A DNA stretch of 64,000 bases from Echinometra lucunter (lineage: Eukaryota > Echinodermata > Echinoidea > Camarodonta > Echinometridae): assembly GCA_029962745.1 (NCBI GenBank), contig CM057159.1, forward strand, positions 27,711,510 through 27,775,509, written 5' to 3'. The notes under the pieces were generated by a model that saw nothing but the letters and a program-made list of their open reading frames with translations, did no database searches and had not been told where the DNA came from. The translations under genes and the position numbers were made by a program. Shown in pieces: positions 24,039 to 35,278 of this stretch. Each line of letters starts with the position of its first letter. Position 1 is the first letter of the stretch.

Positions 24039-24399
24039 GGTAGTGATCAAGTTTATCCTTTTTGTCTCGGCTCATTTCATTTTTGAATATGAAATACATG
24101 TAATTGAAAACTCATGCCCTCTCTCACATTGTTCCTGTCATTCCTCTTCTCTCTTTCCCTCTCTCTCTCCTCTCTCTGCCTTGCTCACTTGTGATATCTC
24201 TCTCTCTCTCTCTCTCTTAGGCTACATGTATATTTTTGTCTCTCATTCTCCCATTCTCTTTCTTCCACTAACTCTGTCATATTATGGTAATTAACAGTTG
24301 TAACTTTATCTTTAATTTGATTGGGACAATCAACCATCAGCATTGTTTCTGCCTCATTTGGATCAATTTCAAATATTAGCATATGACTATGTACAGTTA

Positions 24400-25189
24400 A
24401 CAGCACAATTATTCATACCCTTACTAAGTTTTCTTATGTTTTCAAGCATGCAAAAATTCGAATTGTCACTATTCTAACATAATTTGTTCATAAAATCTAC
24501 TGAATTGTATATCAAATTAAAGACAAAGGAAAAGTCTTTTATTACTTTATATTTACGTACCTTGATCATTTATGCATGAAAAGATATGGTCCATTGAACA
24601 CACTGTCATTTTCTGACCTGTGATCACTGGAGCGTAACACAGAATGCTTCGATGATCAGGGCTTGTTTGCTTATTTTTGGTAGCTGATGAGATATGCTTT
24701 AATTTGATATCTAATTCTTAGTATTTCAATAGCCATTACTCATTTTGGAAACATTTTTGAATGGATTAACTTCCAAAGTACATTCTCTCCATTGAGTTTG
24801 TACAGAGGTTACTCATGAGATTTGTAATTCAAATTACAGTTCCTGTCAAAATTATTAAACCAACTGAGATACTAAGAATCGTATATCAAATGAAAAGATA
24901 TCATTTCATCTCTCAAAAAAATGAACGAACGAGCCATGATCATTGAAGCATCATGAGTTCCACTTCAGTGACCACAGAAAGGTCTGAAAATGACAGTAAT
25001 GCACTCAATAGCACTTATCTATTTATGCATGAATGATCAGGGTATGTAACCATCAGCAAATAAGAGATTAAAACCTTCTCTTTAATTTGGTATATAATGC
25101 AATAGATTTTATAAACAATTTATATTAGAATTGGGACATTCCAACATTAGCAAATAACAACATGGCAAGGGTAAGAATGATTGTGCTGT
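24400..25189. mobile_element. Tc1/mariner-like fold-back element
   Basis: Flanked by TA at 24398-24399 and 25190-25191. Termini ACAGCACAATTATTCATACC and its mirrored, mutated GGTAAGAATGATTGTGCTGT extend into long imperfect arms (for example TGTCATTTTCTGACC versus GGTCTGAAAATGACA). 790 bp, no transposase frame. The Tc1/mariner assignment rests on the TA target and the ends only. Confidence 0.7.
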
Positions 25190-26290
25190 TACATGTAACT
25201 CTACATGTAGATTTTTTTTTGTTTTTTAATGCTCGACAGATATTGCAAAAGGACACAAAAATAGACAAATGCAGAAGTATTAGAGTCCACTCATCAGATT
25301 TATACATTTGAGGGCTAAATGAAGCCTTACCAAATTGGCTGCTTTATAATCTTGCCATTTACAAAAATGATTTCTTGTCTTCCCAAAATCATATGGTTGG
25401 TCCTGTATAAAAGAAAACCATTCTTGAATACCACATATCATTCTACTTTGTACATAATGATGTTTCATTAAAATGACACATGAAAGGCATTTGCTCTGAA
25501 ATATGTAAACGGGAGGTATACATGTATTTACTTCAGCAGCAAAGATGTATTTGTAAAGTTTTTTTTATGTACATTGTAACATTCCCCTATTTCAGTGGTT
25601 CTTAACCCAATTTACCTCCATGGCCAGGACACTATCTCACATTTCTTGTTGGATCGGAGTCTTTGCTGTTTTCAATATAATTTTGTGTCAGTTACCTTCA
25701 GCAATCCTTCAGTAATCCTATTGCAATGTTATAAATTAAACAGGAATGACCCCCAAATCTGCAGTCAAGAGCTTTCAGATAAGAACCACGGCCCAAGTAA
25801 AGAAAAGTAAGAATTATTTTTTACATGCCACATTAAAAGATTATTTCATGAATAAACTCCTATGTGTGTTGTTTAGTCAATTTACCATACATAAAATCTT
25901 TGATAATGTACTTTAGTTCTTTGGCTGTGTTAACACATATAATAGGAATGTGACATGTGTTTATCACAGGCACTGTAAATTGAAGAAAAAAAATGAAAAA
26001 AAAAAAAAAATGAAAGAGGTTTATATCATTTCTTGCAGCTTATCAGTTTTCATATACATGTACATTAATTGTAAAGCGACAACTCTGTGATGAAGAAATA
26101 AATCATATTTTAGTACTATAATTGAACAAGTGTCCTTGCAGGTTTATTTGTCTTACGGTATGTAAATTATAGAGAAGACCTAGTTTTAGCCAAACAGGAG
26201 GGTCAGAGCAGGAGGGAAGATTTATTTTGTTACGTGCCACATCCCAAGAGTTTCAGAATCATTTAATGTTGATGTTTCCTAAGAGAAGAT

Positions 26291-26334
26291 TTGTGTGTGT
26301 GTGTGTGTGTGTTGGGGGTGTGTGTGTGTGTGTG
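26291..26334. repeat. (TG)n microsatellite
   Basis: Interrupted TG dinucleotide tract. Confidence 0.9.
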
Positions 26335-27137
26335 CATGCATTTATCTATCATTTGGTAACTGACACAACTACTTCCAAATTCATGTTCATGAACTTAGAA
26401 TTTGAATTTTAGCTTACCAACATGAATTTAGTGCTTGTAATAAAACATAAATACATGTAATCTACATGTACATGTACATGTTTTTGACATAGAATTCATG
26501 TTAGAATATTACAGAAATGTACATGATGGTGTTAAGGCAATTTGAAAACTTAGGCAAATCTTGTAGAAAAACATTTATTCCTACTGGTAATTTACCATTC
26601 ACATGCATACAAAGTCCAGGGGGCCCTTCTTGGACATCCCATTGAAACATGTTTAGTGGAATTAACACAGGTTACAATGGGATATCCATGAACTTAGGCT
26701 TATGATGGTTTCGAGAAAAACAGCCCTGAAGACCATAATCCCACTTAGTTTACCCCAAAAGGCTCACAAGTCACAACCAACAAGTGTTAAATATGTATGG
26801 ACTTTCACTTACAACCTCAAAATGTTCCATGCCAGTAGCTCACTTACATGTAGTCTCCAGTACAATTCATTTCAAATATTTTGTCTAAGAAAGATGATGC
26901 AAGCAAGTCCTGCAAGCAATGTGGGATTCACAAAGCTCTATCATTCACTTTTCCCCAAGTATTCACTATTCATTGGCACAGCAAGATCACTGGGAACTTC
27001 CATTTCTTTTCCAAATTTTGGAACAAGAGCTATGAACAAGTGCTTTCAACTCTCAGAGTGACCCATGTTTATCAAAACAGAAACTTTGCAAATATGAATG
27101 CATTATCCTTTTGCACACATAAGGGTATAAATTAATA

Positions 27138-27313
27138 CAATGGAAACTCAGTATAACGAGGTCCTTGGGACCATCAAAATTACCTTGTTATAGCAGGAAT
27201 CTCATTATATCAGGTTTAAAAAACAATAGAATATAAAGAGCTGGGACCGGAATATTACCTTGTTATATCAGGAATATTGTTATATCAGATCTCTTTATAC
27301 CGAGTTTCCACTG
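27138..27313. mobile_element. pogo/Tigger-like MITE
   Basis: TA-flanked; termini CAATGGAAACTCAGTATAAC and ATACCGAGTTTCCACTG form inverted repeats, with internal CTTGTTATA repeats. Same family as 15831-16535. Lies 156 bp downstream of the MRPS26 stop codon. Confidence 0.82.
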
Positions 27314-27468
27314 TACCTCCTTAAATAATAATCCCTACACAGTCTCCGTGAATCAGAGTCCTTTGTTGTTTTCGTAAGCACTATCTTTCCTTTACCAGCA
27401 TCTCTAGAGTCGAACCCAGGAGAGTGCTGCATGTTCTTCCCAATTACAATGATATCGCATGATCAAGA

Positions 27469-27693
27469 TCAATTCTCTGCTGACTTGACCTGATTTCCAT
27501 TTCCTTCACCTTCCACAAGCTCTTCATCTCTGGCTTGTAATGTTCTTTGTTTGAATTCTTCCCAAGCAGTGTCCTCTGGTAATACAGGCTCCCCACTCTT
27601 CTTGATAAGGAAGTTGTAATTCTTGGGATCGTCTAAAGCCTTGTTGATTGCCACTTCCATGGTTTCCATAGTGATGAAGGTCTTGCTGGCCTC
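27469..27693 (-). CDS. MRPS26: MRPS26 coding exon 4
   Basis: Begins EASKTFITMETMEVAINKAL, then DDPKNYNFLIKKSGEPVLPE, and ends NQVKSAEN with TGA. This is the best conserved C-terminal block of mS26. Confidence 0.95.
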   Translation of the reverse strand, partial: EASKTFITMETMEVAINKALDDPKNYNFLIKKSGEPVLPEDTAWEEFKQRTLQARDEELVEGEGNGNQVKSAEN

Positions 27694-30600
27694 CTTTAAT
27701 TTAAAAACAAAAGTTAAATTAGAAATACGTGTACCCTGAAAATGTGTGAAATATAAGAACATTCAATCCTCTAAATTAAAGGCACTGGTTAACCCATTTG
27801 TGACAGAGGTCCACATTTTGTGGTTTGGCCTAATATCTTTTGATGCAGAGCCCTACAAATCATACCAAATACATGAGCAGAAAAAGCAAAAAATTCTACA
27901 CAAACTGTGCCCATTTTGGTTGCGTCAATATTCGTTGTTTGATGCTGAAAATTTTTAAAAGGAAAATAAGCATTAAAATCCTTAAATTGGCAATGTGACA
28001 TAAAGTTTTAAATCACCGTTTTCCCCTGCAAATTGGCAACTTTTTGACTTCTCATCATAATTTCCGTCAATTTATATTCATTTCAGATACATGACGTTTT
28101 ATAAGAAAAATGTAGCAATAAAATAAAAATGTTGGCGTTGCCAATTTGAAGAATAAAAGCCGATCAAATTAGGCTTTAAATAATTCCTGTCACGAATGGG
28201 TTAACATTGTAATGATTTTTAAAAAACTTGTTATGCTACTTGAAAATGGGATAAACATAAGGAAACTTCAGTTCCAAACTATACCTGTTCCTGTAACACA
28301 AGCTGTCGCATTCTTTCTATTTCATCTGCCTCAAGCTCTTCCTTTCTTAATAATCTCTGTAAATTCTCCTCTTCCTTCTTTTTAGCCTTGGTTGCAAGTT
28401 TCTCTTTCCTTAAATGAACACAAAATGATAATAACATAATATATCATATTTGTTCTCCTCATTTGCATACAAAATTTAGCCATACAAGCACTTCCTTGAT
28501 ATTTGCCTCCTTCTTACTGATGCAGACAAAGGCAAGAAAATTTGGTAATTGTATAAATAATCATTTGTTTTTCTTTCCTTTCATATGTACTGCCAAGTAG
28601 ATCTAGTAGATTTTGTTCCACAGATTGAACTTGTGATATTTTGTTCATTAATTTTTTGTCTAATAAAGCGGACCCTCATTATGAAGAACACTGTTATAAC
28701 AAACTCTCATTATTTTTTTGTCTAATACAGTGGATCCTCGTTATAAAGAACACTGTTATAACAAACTCTCATTATAACAAGTTAATTTTTCCGGTCTCAC
28801 TTCTTTGTATTTTATTGCTTTTCAGCCCTGATATAACAAGGTTTCGATATAAAGAGGTAATTTCCTTGGTCTAGAGGAGTTTGTTATACGAGGTTCGCCT
28901 GTATTACATGTAGTTAATTGGGATTTTTAGAGTAGCAGTGAATCATTAGTTTGGCCCACCAGAGCTCTCAATGAGCATCTGCTGCCTTGCGCATTTCATG
29001 ATTCCATAAATGTCTGGTGAGGCTACTGTTCACTTTCGCACCCTAAATACAAATAAAGGATAATATAATAGATCTACTCCAAAATATACTATTATACAAA
29101 TATTGACTACTTTGAGAGGCATGGTTGGAACTGTAGCCCAACTGTACTATGTGCCGAAACGAAGTCGAGGGGCATAGTACAGTCTGGAGATCACCGAGGA
29201 GCTATAGTTTTAACCGGTGACCCGAAAAATAAGCAGTCAATATTTGTTTTATATACCGCATCCCAATTAATTTATGCTAAATTAAGGCATTGAAATGAAG
29301 TTTACTTGCTACCAGTCAGAGAAATAAAGAAATTAAATTTTCACAATACTCAAAGATACGCGCGCAAAATACTGACGCGCATCTTACCTGGCCTACTTCT
29401 CTAGAGCTAGCGCTTAACAAACCATGTACTTATGTATTGTACACAGAGGTTGAACTATCGTGCCCAGTCAATAGTTTTTTCGCTATATGCCCGGCAGTCA
29501 GCTAGGGGTTTCCATTACTGCCTCTTTGACCAATCAGAGGCCTAGAATCTTAGAATAAGGTACATAACATATACTATCATAAATAACCAGATAAGTTTTG
29601 TAGAGTGATCCATAAAATTGCTTGGTAAAAATTAGACCAAAGAGCCATCAAAGACAGAGATATTTACACTTTTACCTTCTTGCATTGATCTTGGCATTTT
29701 CTTGTTCATTCCATTTCAGCAGTTTCCTGAATTCTTCCTCCTCTTCTCTTTCTTGTTCAACACTGGACAGACCTTCTGCTGTTTCATCCTTCTTCCTGTC
29801 CAGTTCCTCTTTGAATACATACCTAAAAATAGTTTAATCAGAAATATGAAGGTACATAATTGGTAGGTAATGGAATTGTCAGTGCTCAGTCGTTAAGAAT
29901 ATTTCCGCTTTTCACTTTTATCAATTTGTATTTATAAACTGTATTTCTTGGTCTTAGTATCTTTTTAAAAAAGGTTTTTACATACATGTATATATTTCTG
30001 TTTTTAATCTTTTTAAAGATAGAAAAGAATTGAAGAGATATCAGCTCCACTGGTCCATAGCAAATCACAAAAGACATGTTCTTGCCAGACCGGTGTGGTA
30101 CTATACTGCACATTCTCCTCAGACTGATCAAGCCTAGGCCACTCTAGTGTCTGGTATATGGATTGCACTATGGTCTTTACCGACATTCACTTTATTTCCC
30201 AGCTTGAGTTAAGGTCACTGGTCTGTGGAATATATAGATCAGTGGTTAAAATGCAACATTTGAGGATATCATGAGGTGCATTGTGTGTGGAAAAAAACAA
30301 AACAATATATAATTAAACATAAAACACCTAAAGCTCGAAGTGCTTCGTTCTGTGAACGAAGCTAACTAGAGCCTTTTGGACTGTATTTTCTGTTGATTTT
30401 TATCATTTCGCTGGTATTAACCGGTTCTTTTTATTATCAGCATTAAATCTACTCATTGCCTCGTTCTGTTATATATTTTGGATATTCTATCAGATAATGA
30501 CTCGAGTCTTTCAGAGACATTAGAGTCATTACAATTTTTGTTTCTGGAGTCTGAAATGAACATATTTTGGTAGGGACTACGATACATTTAAACCAATATT

Positions 30601-32517
30601 ATATAATCTGAGTCTGCGAATAATTACTTCACTGTCTCTATTCAATGCACATTCAAAATCAAGTAAAATTATTGGTTTGAAACGTCCGATTGTGTCACTA
30701 TGCCGATTGTGCTATCTTTTTTTCCATTCTTTATTATTCTAATTTTAACATGGCTTGCATTTCAGATAAACAACTGAACACAGCCAGCCGATTATCTACT
30801 TTTTCTTCTTGGAGTGCTTGTTTTGCAAGGTACTCTGCTATTTTGTTTCCATTAATGCCGAAAATATAAAGATAGGGCAATTTATATATCTGTAAATATG
30901 ATCAAGTGATCAATATATAATATTTGGACTTAAGTCTTCGAAGTTCAAACTCACATAATGAAAAAACAGAATGGCAGTCTGTTTCATTATTCAAGTACTG
31001 AAGTAGGCCTACAGTTAATAAGGCTAAGCAGGGGGTCTGCCCACTTGACCGAAGGCCCGCGAGACCTACTTTTCTTGTATCGTATTTTCCTTCATCACAA
31101 TAATGCACTATCAGTATATAAAATAATTATGTCTCCTTTAGCATGTTTAGATCTAGTCCTCGTTTTCCGGATGTCCCACACCTTCAATGAAAAACTTTCT
31201 TTTCCGCTGCCCTTTAATACTTATTAAACTTCCTTCTGGCACCAGGATTGGTCAGAGCTGTGTGACATTATAGATTACAATTTGCTATTAAAGTATTATC
31301 GGCCTTGTGGGCCTTCGGTGAAGTGGGATGTCACCCGGCCTAAGCAGAACTTCATGAACTGGACCCCTACTTTTTAATCAGACCTACAATTTACAAATCA
31401 CATTACAAATTGGCAGTGTATACAGCCACACGCGTGTGTCTTTACCTTACGGCCACACGCGTGTGGTTGTATCCACAGCATCGACATGAGGATACAGCCA
31501 CACTCAACTGAATTCCCACTTATACTCTGCGCCGCTACAGCTATCGCTAGTGTGTATGTATGCACTGCACAAGCGATGTGTGTGTGTTGCCAAACCCCAA
31601 AACTTGGATCGTCACGAAGGTTTTATCTCTCGATTTCACTTATTATACAAACAATATTTTTACTTCATTCTCACCTGGTCAGCAAGCAGGTGACAATATA
31701 GTACAATATTGTTTGTATAATAAGTGAAATCGAGAGATAAAACCTTCGTGACGATCCAAGTTTTGGGGTTTGGCAACACACACACATCGCTTGTGCAGTG
31801 CATACATACACACTAGCGATAGCTGTAGCGGCGCAGAGTATAAGTGGGAATTCAGTTGAGTGTGGCTGTATCCTCATGTCGATGTTGTGGATACAACCAC
31901 ACGCGTGTGGCTGTAACAGGCGTAAGGTAAAGACACACGCGTGTGGCTGTATACACTGCCTTACCAATTAATTAGACCTACGGCAAGACTTCCTTTTGCG
32001 ACAGCCATCCAAATTGCAAGGTGTGCTTTATTCCGTTAGCAAGTTTGGGTGGCTGTCGCAAAAGGAAGTCTTTCCCCAATTACAAATATTTACTTACACT
32101 AAGAATCATTAAAAAGCAAGGTGTCGAGGACCTTCCCTCCTCCCCCCCCCCCCCCCCCCCCCGGATTCTCTAAACTTCAAGCTTGCGCAGCCATACACGA
32201 TTATCTATGCATGGGACAATGCAAATACTACGACTCTCAAAAACCCTTGGTCATTAAGTCAATTTGAAAGCAGGTTACCTGATAGCATTTATAGTAGAAT
32301 TGTAATGGGGTATTTTCTCTACGAGGAAATCACGTTCCCATGGATCCCATGGAGTGGATTCCCGAACTCTTCCTATTTTTGATTTGGCTTTCGGATCTGT
32401 TCTACGTTTTCGCCATCTAACTTGCTGCATTTGGATGGATGTCGAGGCACTGACTGGCTCCCATGACCGCTGCACTACCCTTAAATGTGTTCTCACAACA
32501 CCAAACATCTTGTGCAT
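27469..32517 (-). CDS. MRPS26: Mitochondrial small ribosomal subunit protein mS26
   Basis: Metazoan-type component of the mitochondrial 28S ribosomal subunit. Coding exons 32517-32279, 29822-29676, 28408-28285 and 27693-27469 join in phase to 244 aa plus TGA (human 205). The N-terminus MHKMFGVVRTHLRVVQRSW is basic and unstructured, as expected for a mitochondrial targeting peptide. RTDPKAKSKIGRV matches human RHDPLAKSKIERV. The middle is a long Glu/Lys/Arg-rich helix (EEFRKLLKWNEQENAKIN against human ELMAWNQAENRRLHEL). The C-terminus has DDPKNYNFLIKKSGEPV against human DSRKNYNWAITREGLVV. A second Met three codons on is an alternative start. An acceptor 14 bases before the ATG implies an upstream 5' exon. 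Confidence 0.92.
27793..28200. mobile_element. piggyBac-like nonautonomous element with TTAA duplication
   Basis: Termini CCCATTTGTGACAG and CTGTCACGAATGGG, flanked by TTAA at 27789-27792 and 28201-28204. The sequence at 38220-38300 matches both flanks joined without the element, an empty site with a single TTAA. 408 bp, noncoding, in MRPS26 intron 3. Confidence 0.85.
28285..28408 (-). CDS. MRPS26: MRPS26 coding exon 3
   Basis: Encodes KEKLATKAKKKEEENLQRLL and KEELEADEIERMRQLVLQEQ, a charged helix. Phase 2 in, phase 0 out. Confidence 0.9.
28658..28901. mobile_element. pogo-like MITE with duplicated left end
   Basis: The unit 28728-28901 is TA-flanked with ends CAGTGGATCCTCGTTATAAA and CGAGGTTCGCCTG. 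Immediately left, 28658-28727 repeats the first about 70 bases (GACCCTCATTATGAAGAACA), a tandem duplication of one terminus. In MRPS26 intron 2. Confidence 0.75.
29094..29252. mobile_element. Inverted-repeat element, AAATATTGACTGCTT ends
   Basis: Left ATACAAATATTGACTACTTT is mirrored by AAGCAGTCAATATTTGTTTT. A relative with GGCATGGTTGGAA and GAGGAGCTAT blocks lies at 48292-48460. Confidence 0.7.
29676..29822 (-). CDS. MRPS26: MRPS26 coding exon 2
   Basis: Encodes YVFKEELDRKKDETAEGLSS, a Glu-rich helix and KLLKWNEQENAKINAR. Acceptor CTATTTTTAG, donor GTAAAA, phases fit both neighbours. Confidence 0.9.
31022..31346. mobile_element. Possible inverted-repeat element, GGCTAAGCA ends
   Basis: GGCTAAGCA...CCCACTTGACCGAAGGCCC on the left is mirrored by GGGCCTTCGGTGAAGTGGG...CCTAAGCA on the right. 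Noncoding interior. Confidence 0.5.
31412..31960. mobile_element. Fold-back element, 549-bp near-perfect palindrome
   Basis: Two arms of about 250 bp are inverted copies that differ by one 9-bp indel and very few substitutions, around a loop of about 45 bp. The ends read GGCAGTGTATACAGCC and mirrored. Flanks TTACAAATT and TTACCAATT (8 of 9 identical) look like a 9-bp target duplication. ACACGCGTGT palindromes recur in each arm. Open frames on both strands give the same peptide because of the symmetry and are not genes. Confidence 0.85.
31985..32072. mobile_element. 88-bp MITE, copy 1
   Basis: Ends AAGACTTCCTTTTGCGACAG and CTGTCGCAAAAGGAAGTCTT are inverted repeats of about 27 bp. The interior is the reverse complement of copy 2 at 35531-35618. 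Confidence 0.9.
32143..32162. repeat. C homopolymer
   Basis: About 19 consecutive C residues. Confidence 0.85.
32279..32517 (-). CDS. MRPS26: MRPS26 coding exon 1
   Basis: Encodes the presumed presequence, then WRKRRTDPKAKSKIGRVRES and DFLVEKIPHYNSTINAI, ending phase 2 at donor GTAACC. The frame stays open upstream to 32733, but an acceptor at 32532-32533 (TTTTTACAG) argues that the upstream part is intron. Confidence 0.9.
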
Positions 32518-33537
32518 GTGCTGTATTCTTCCTGTAAAAATGTAAAATTGCAACAAAATAGATGAGAATCGTTTGATGTCCAAACGATTTCCCAGCGACG
32601 TGAGATTCTCGTGAGATTCTTCACTCAGCAACAGTGGCTGAAGGTAACCACCGGCCACCAGACTAAAATCCCAACTGCCTGGAATTTGCCAATTTACAGA
32701 GTGCACTGACCGTATTTTATACGATTCTATCACCAGTCACCACCACCACTACATCACTAAAAATATTTCTATCTCGTCTGTAGAGTTAGGCTATGTTTGA
32801 TCATGTCTCCCATCTCTCTTTTCTTTTTGGTCTTCAGCCCACCTTCTGTCTCTTGCTTGTTCTCTTGGGGTCAATTTCTCCCACCCTCTCTCTCTTTCAA
32901 TTTTTTCAAAGCGAAGTGATAGTTTTTATCCTCAGTCATGATTTAAAATTTTAATTTTCCACCGTAATGTAGCCCTTATGTAAAAAAAAATCCATCTTAA
33001 TTTTCTTTACAGATATGATTCATAATGTTTTTTGTGTTATATGATTAGCAACTCATATTTTATACATGTACTCCTCCGCACTGGATGCTCAAAGATTATC
33101 TTCATCTTTTCTCTATACACACTTCTCAAAGTTTTCTCATCGAGACAACACACAGTTTGGGAAGAGTCATCTCAGGCTTCTCAGCAGTTCCAAATTTGTT
33201 TCTCAGTGAAACAAACTTCTGTCATTTCTACAACTTACAGTTAGTTTCATGTATTTTTTGAAAAAAAAAAGACATAATAATAATGAAAAAAACATAAAGC
33301 AAACTGGGTATGGGACCCCCCCCCCCCCCCCAAATATAAGCTTGTGAGTGGGGCCCATTTAGTCTCAACTGGAGGAATCTTTTTTTTTTTTTTTTTTTTT
33401 TTTAAAGTCCCATCAATTTCTGCGATCCAGTCAAAGAAAATCCCAAATCTGGCTTGTGTATAGCCACTTTATGATAATATCCATGTGTGTAAACTTGGAG
33501 TCTGGATCTATGGAACATTTTGAAAGTAACTATGTTC

Positions 33538-33676
33538 TGGGCCCCGCTTCATAAAACTTGTTATCAGTAACAAATATTACAACTATTTTCTCAGCCAGTC
33601 AGACTAGGATTTCAGTATCTTACAACAGTTATTGCAACTTGTTATTGATGACAAGTTTTATGAAACGGGGCCCTGG
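33538..33676. mobile_element. MITE, second copy of the AAACTTGTTATCAGTAACA family
   Basis: GGGCCCCGCTTCATAAAACT is mirrored by AGTTTTATGAAACGGGGCCC. Same family as 5824-5974. Confidence 0.82.
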
Positions 33677-34289
33677 AGTACGATCTTCTTCTTATTCAAC
33701 CTGAACGTTTTTGGTTGTTGTTTTTGGTGGGGTTTTTTCACTACATGTACTGTACTACATTTACCGTACTGTAAACCATAATCATGCCATTGTCACTGTA
33801 CGTTTACATGCATGCTACGAAATACAAGTGTTACTGTTGCAGTCTTCTTGTTCTACTAAGTTCTGCTTCTTCTTTTCTATTTACTCTCAAACGCTCTCCC
33901 CTCCGCTCTCCCGTATTTAATATTTGTGCTAAGTTGTTCAGACGAGCCCATCGCAAGCACTCACTTTTAGGGACCTCGCCTTCTTCCTTGATTTATGTTA
34001 ATGTAATATATTTTGTTACTTTATATAAAATGTACACAATTGAAAAAAAATGATTGTTAACTCCTGCAAGACAAGTGGAAGAAAATATGTTTCTTTGAAT
34101 TGAAATGAATTGAATACTTTTGTCTTTGTTTTTAATAGCTGTCATCTGGAATTGAGACAATGAAAATAAAGGACTTTTTCTGTCTGCCCCCTCTCCCTCT
34201 CTCATTCTCTCTCTCCCTTCCCCCCCTCTCTCTCTCTCTTTCTCTCTCTCTCCCTCTCTCTCTTGTTTTGTGTCTATGATGCCCTATAC

Positions 34290-34488
34290 CATTGGCATAA
34301 ATCGGGCCGGGGGGGGGGGGGGGGCGGGGGATGATGTGTGTGGGGGCAGTCTGCGCGGGTGAATGAGGGTGTGTGTATATACTTAAGACGATGAGTTCAT
34401 GGGGGAAAAAATCGGCAAAAAAGGTGATCATCCGGGGTGATCATCCCCGCCCCCCCCCCCCACTCCTCAAAACGGATTTACGCCGGTG
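34290..34488. mobile_element. hAT-like MITE with homopolymer core
   Basis: Ends CATTGGCATAAATC and the mirrored GGATTTACGCCGGTG, flanked by CCCTATAC and ACCTATAC (7 of 8). The interior is a G-run near the left end and a C-run near the right, so they can pair. Confidence 0.7.
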
Positions 34489-35237
34489 ACCTATACTATC
34501 CATTCATCACAACCTAACCCCTCCCTATCCCCTACACCGGCACCCTTCCCAATAAGTCCAAGTGTACCTTTATGTTTTTTGAGAGATGAATGCTACTCCA
34601 TCCTCATTGTACACAACAAAAAAGTGGAGCTATACGTGTGGAATGCGGTCGATTCACCGAGTTACATAGATCTACTAGTATATGGGTCGACTCTGTAAAC
34701 TCTTTAAATTGGCAATGCCACGCATTTTGGAATTTAGCCTGGGCTACCTTCATTCCCGCGTGGATTCGAGGGGTTAATGAAAGTCTGAACAAAGAGGGCG
34801 ACATTGGATTCAAGGCAGAGAGGGCTCGAGCTCTGGCTGGAACGTAGGCTTGAAACTGCCAAACAACCACTCAGGCAAGCCAGTCAATGACATCCTTTCG
34901 TACAAGAAAGGGGAAAAACACACGCCCACTTTCTGCGGCTTAAGCGTCAAGTCCAAGCCGTGTGAACATTTTTCATAGCCAAAGCAAGGGGGATGAGGAG
35001 CGCTAGCGGAGCGCGCGCTAGCTAGCGATAGCTAAAGTTACATGTAGCTGGAGGATGGGAGTCGGGCATATCTCTAGCTAGGCGCAGGCGTAGCTAGGCG
35101 CATATATGCGGCGCGACGCGGATATTTTGCAAGGAGACGAAACTACCTGCTGCTGTGGAAGCACCTCACTTTGCATCAACCTGAAAATAGCAGAGAGTTT
35201 AATCTTATAATAATATCAGCAAACAGAATTGTGAAAG

Positions 35238-35278
35238 ATGAGTGCTGATGGGAAAGTTTATTATGGAGGAATAGAAGG
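35238..35278 (+). CDS. NAGK: NAGK coding exon 1
   Basis: Encodes [13 protein letters not shown] plus two bases of Gly14, start of the ATP-binding loop. Donor GTGAGT. Followed by a 5.7-kb intron. Confidence 0.92.

Larger units (their letters stand above)
23426..27137. other. Gene-free MGMT-MRPS26 intergenic region
   Basis: No credible exon was seen on either strand. It holds a MITE (23867-24038), CT-rich simple sequence (24118-24220), a Tc1-like fold-back (24400-25189) and a (TG)n tract. Short open frames at 26227-27135 show no recognisable protein. Confidence 0.6.
29823..32278. other. MRPS26 intron 1
   Basis: No additional exon was recognised. It contains an inverted-repeat element (31022-31346), a 549-bp near-perfect palindrome (31412-31960), an 88-bp MITE (31985-32072) and a C homopolymer (32143-32162). 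Confidence 0.6.
32531..35237. other. Divergent MRPS26/NAGK intergenic region
   Basis: Includes MITEs at 33538-33676 and 34290-34488, a T homopolymer near 33380, a CT-rich tract (34180-34263) and, at 34975-35130, a GC-rich stretch with GCTAGC/GCGCGC motifs just before NAGK. The GC-rich part is the likely NAGK (possibly shared) promoter. No TATA box was identified. Confidence 0.5.

Noticed and set aside
31486..31967. Two open frames with the same peptide on opposite strands
   Set aside because: They are the two arms of the palindrome; the peptide has no recognisable features.
32518..32733. Upstream extension of MRPS26 exon 1 to an earlier Met
   Set aside because: A good acceptor at 32532-32533 lies within it and the extra sequence has no homology; more likely intron.
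34132..34431. 99-codon minus-strand frame rich in Arg/Glu
   Set aside because: It follows the CT-rich tract and the homopolymer MITE.
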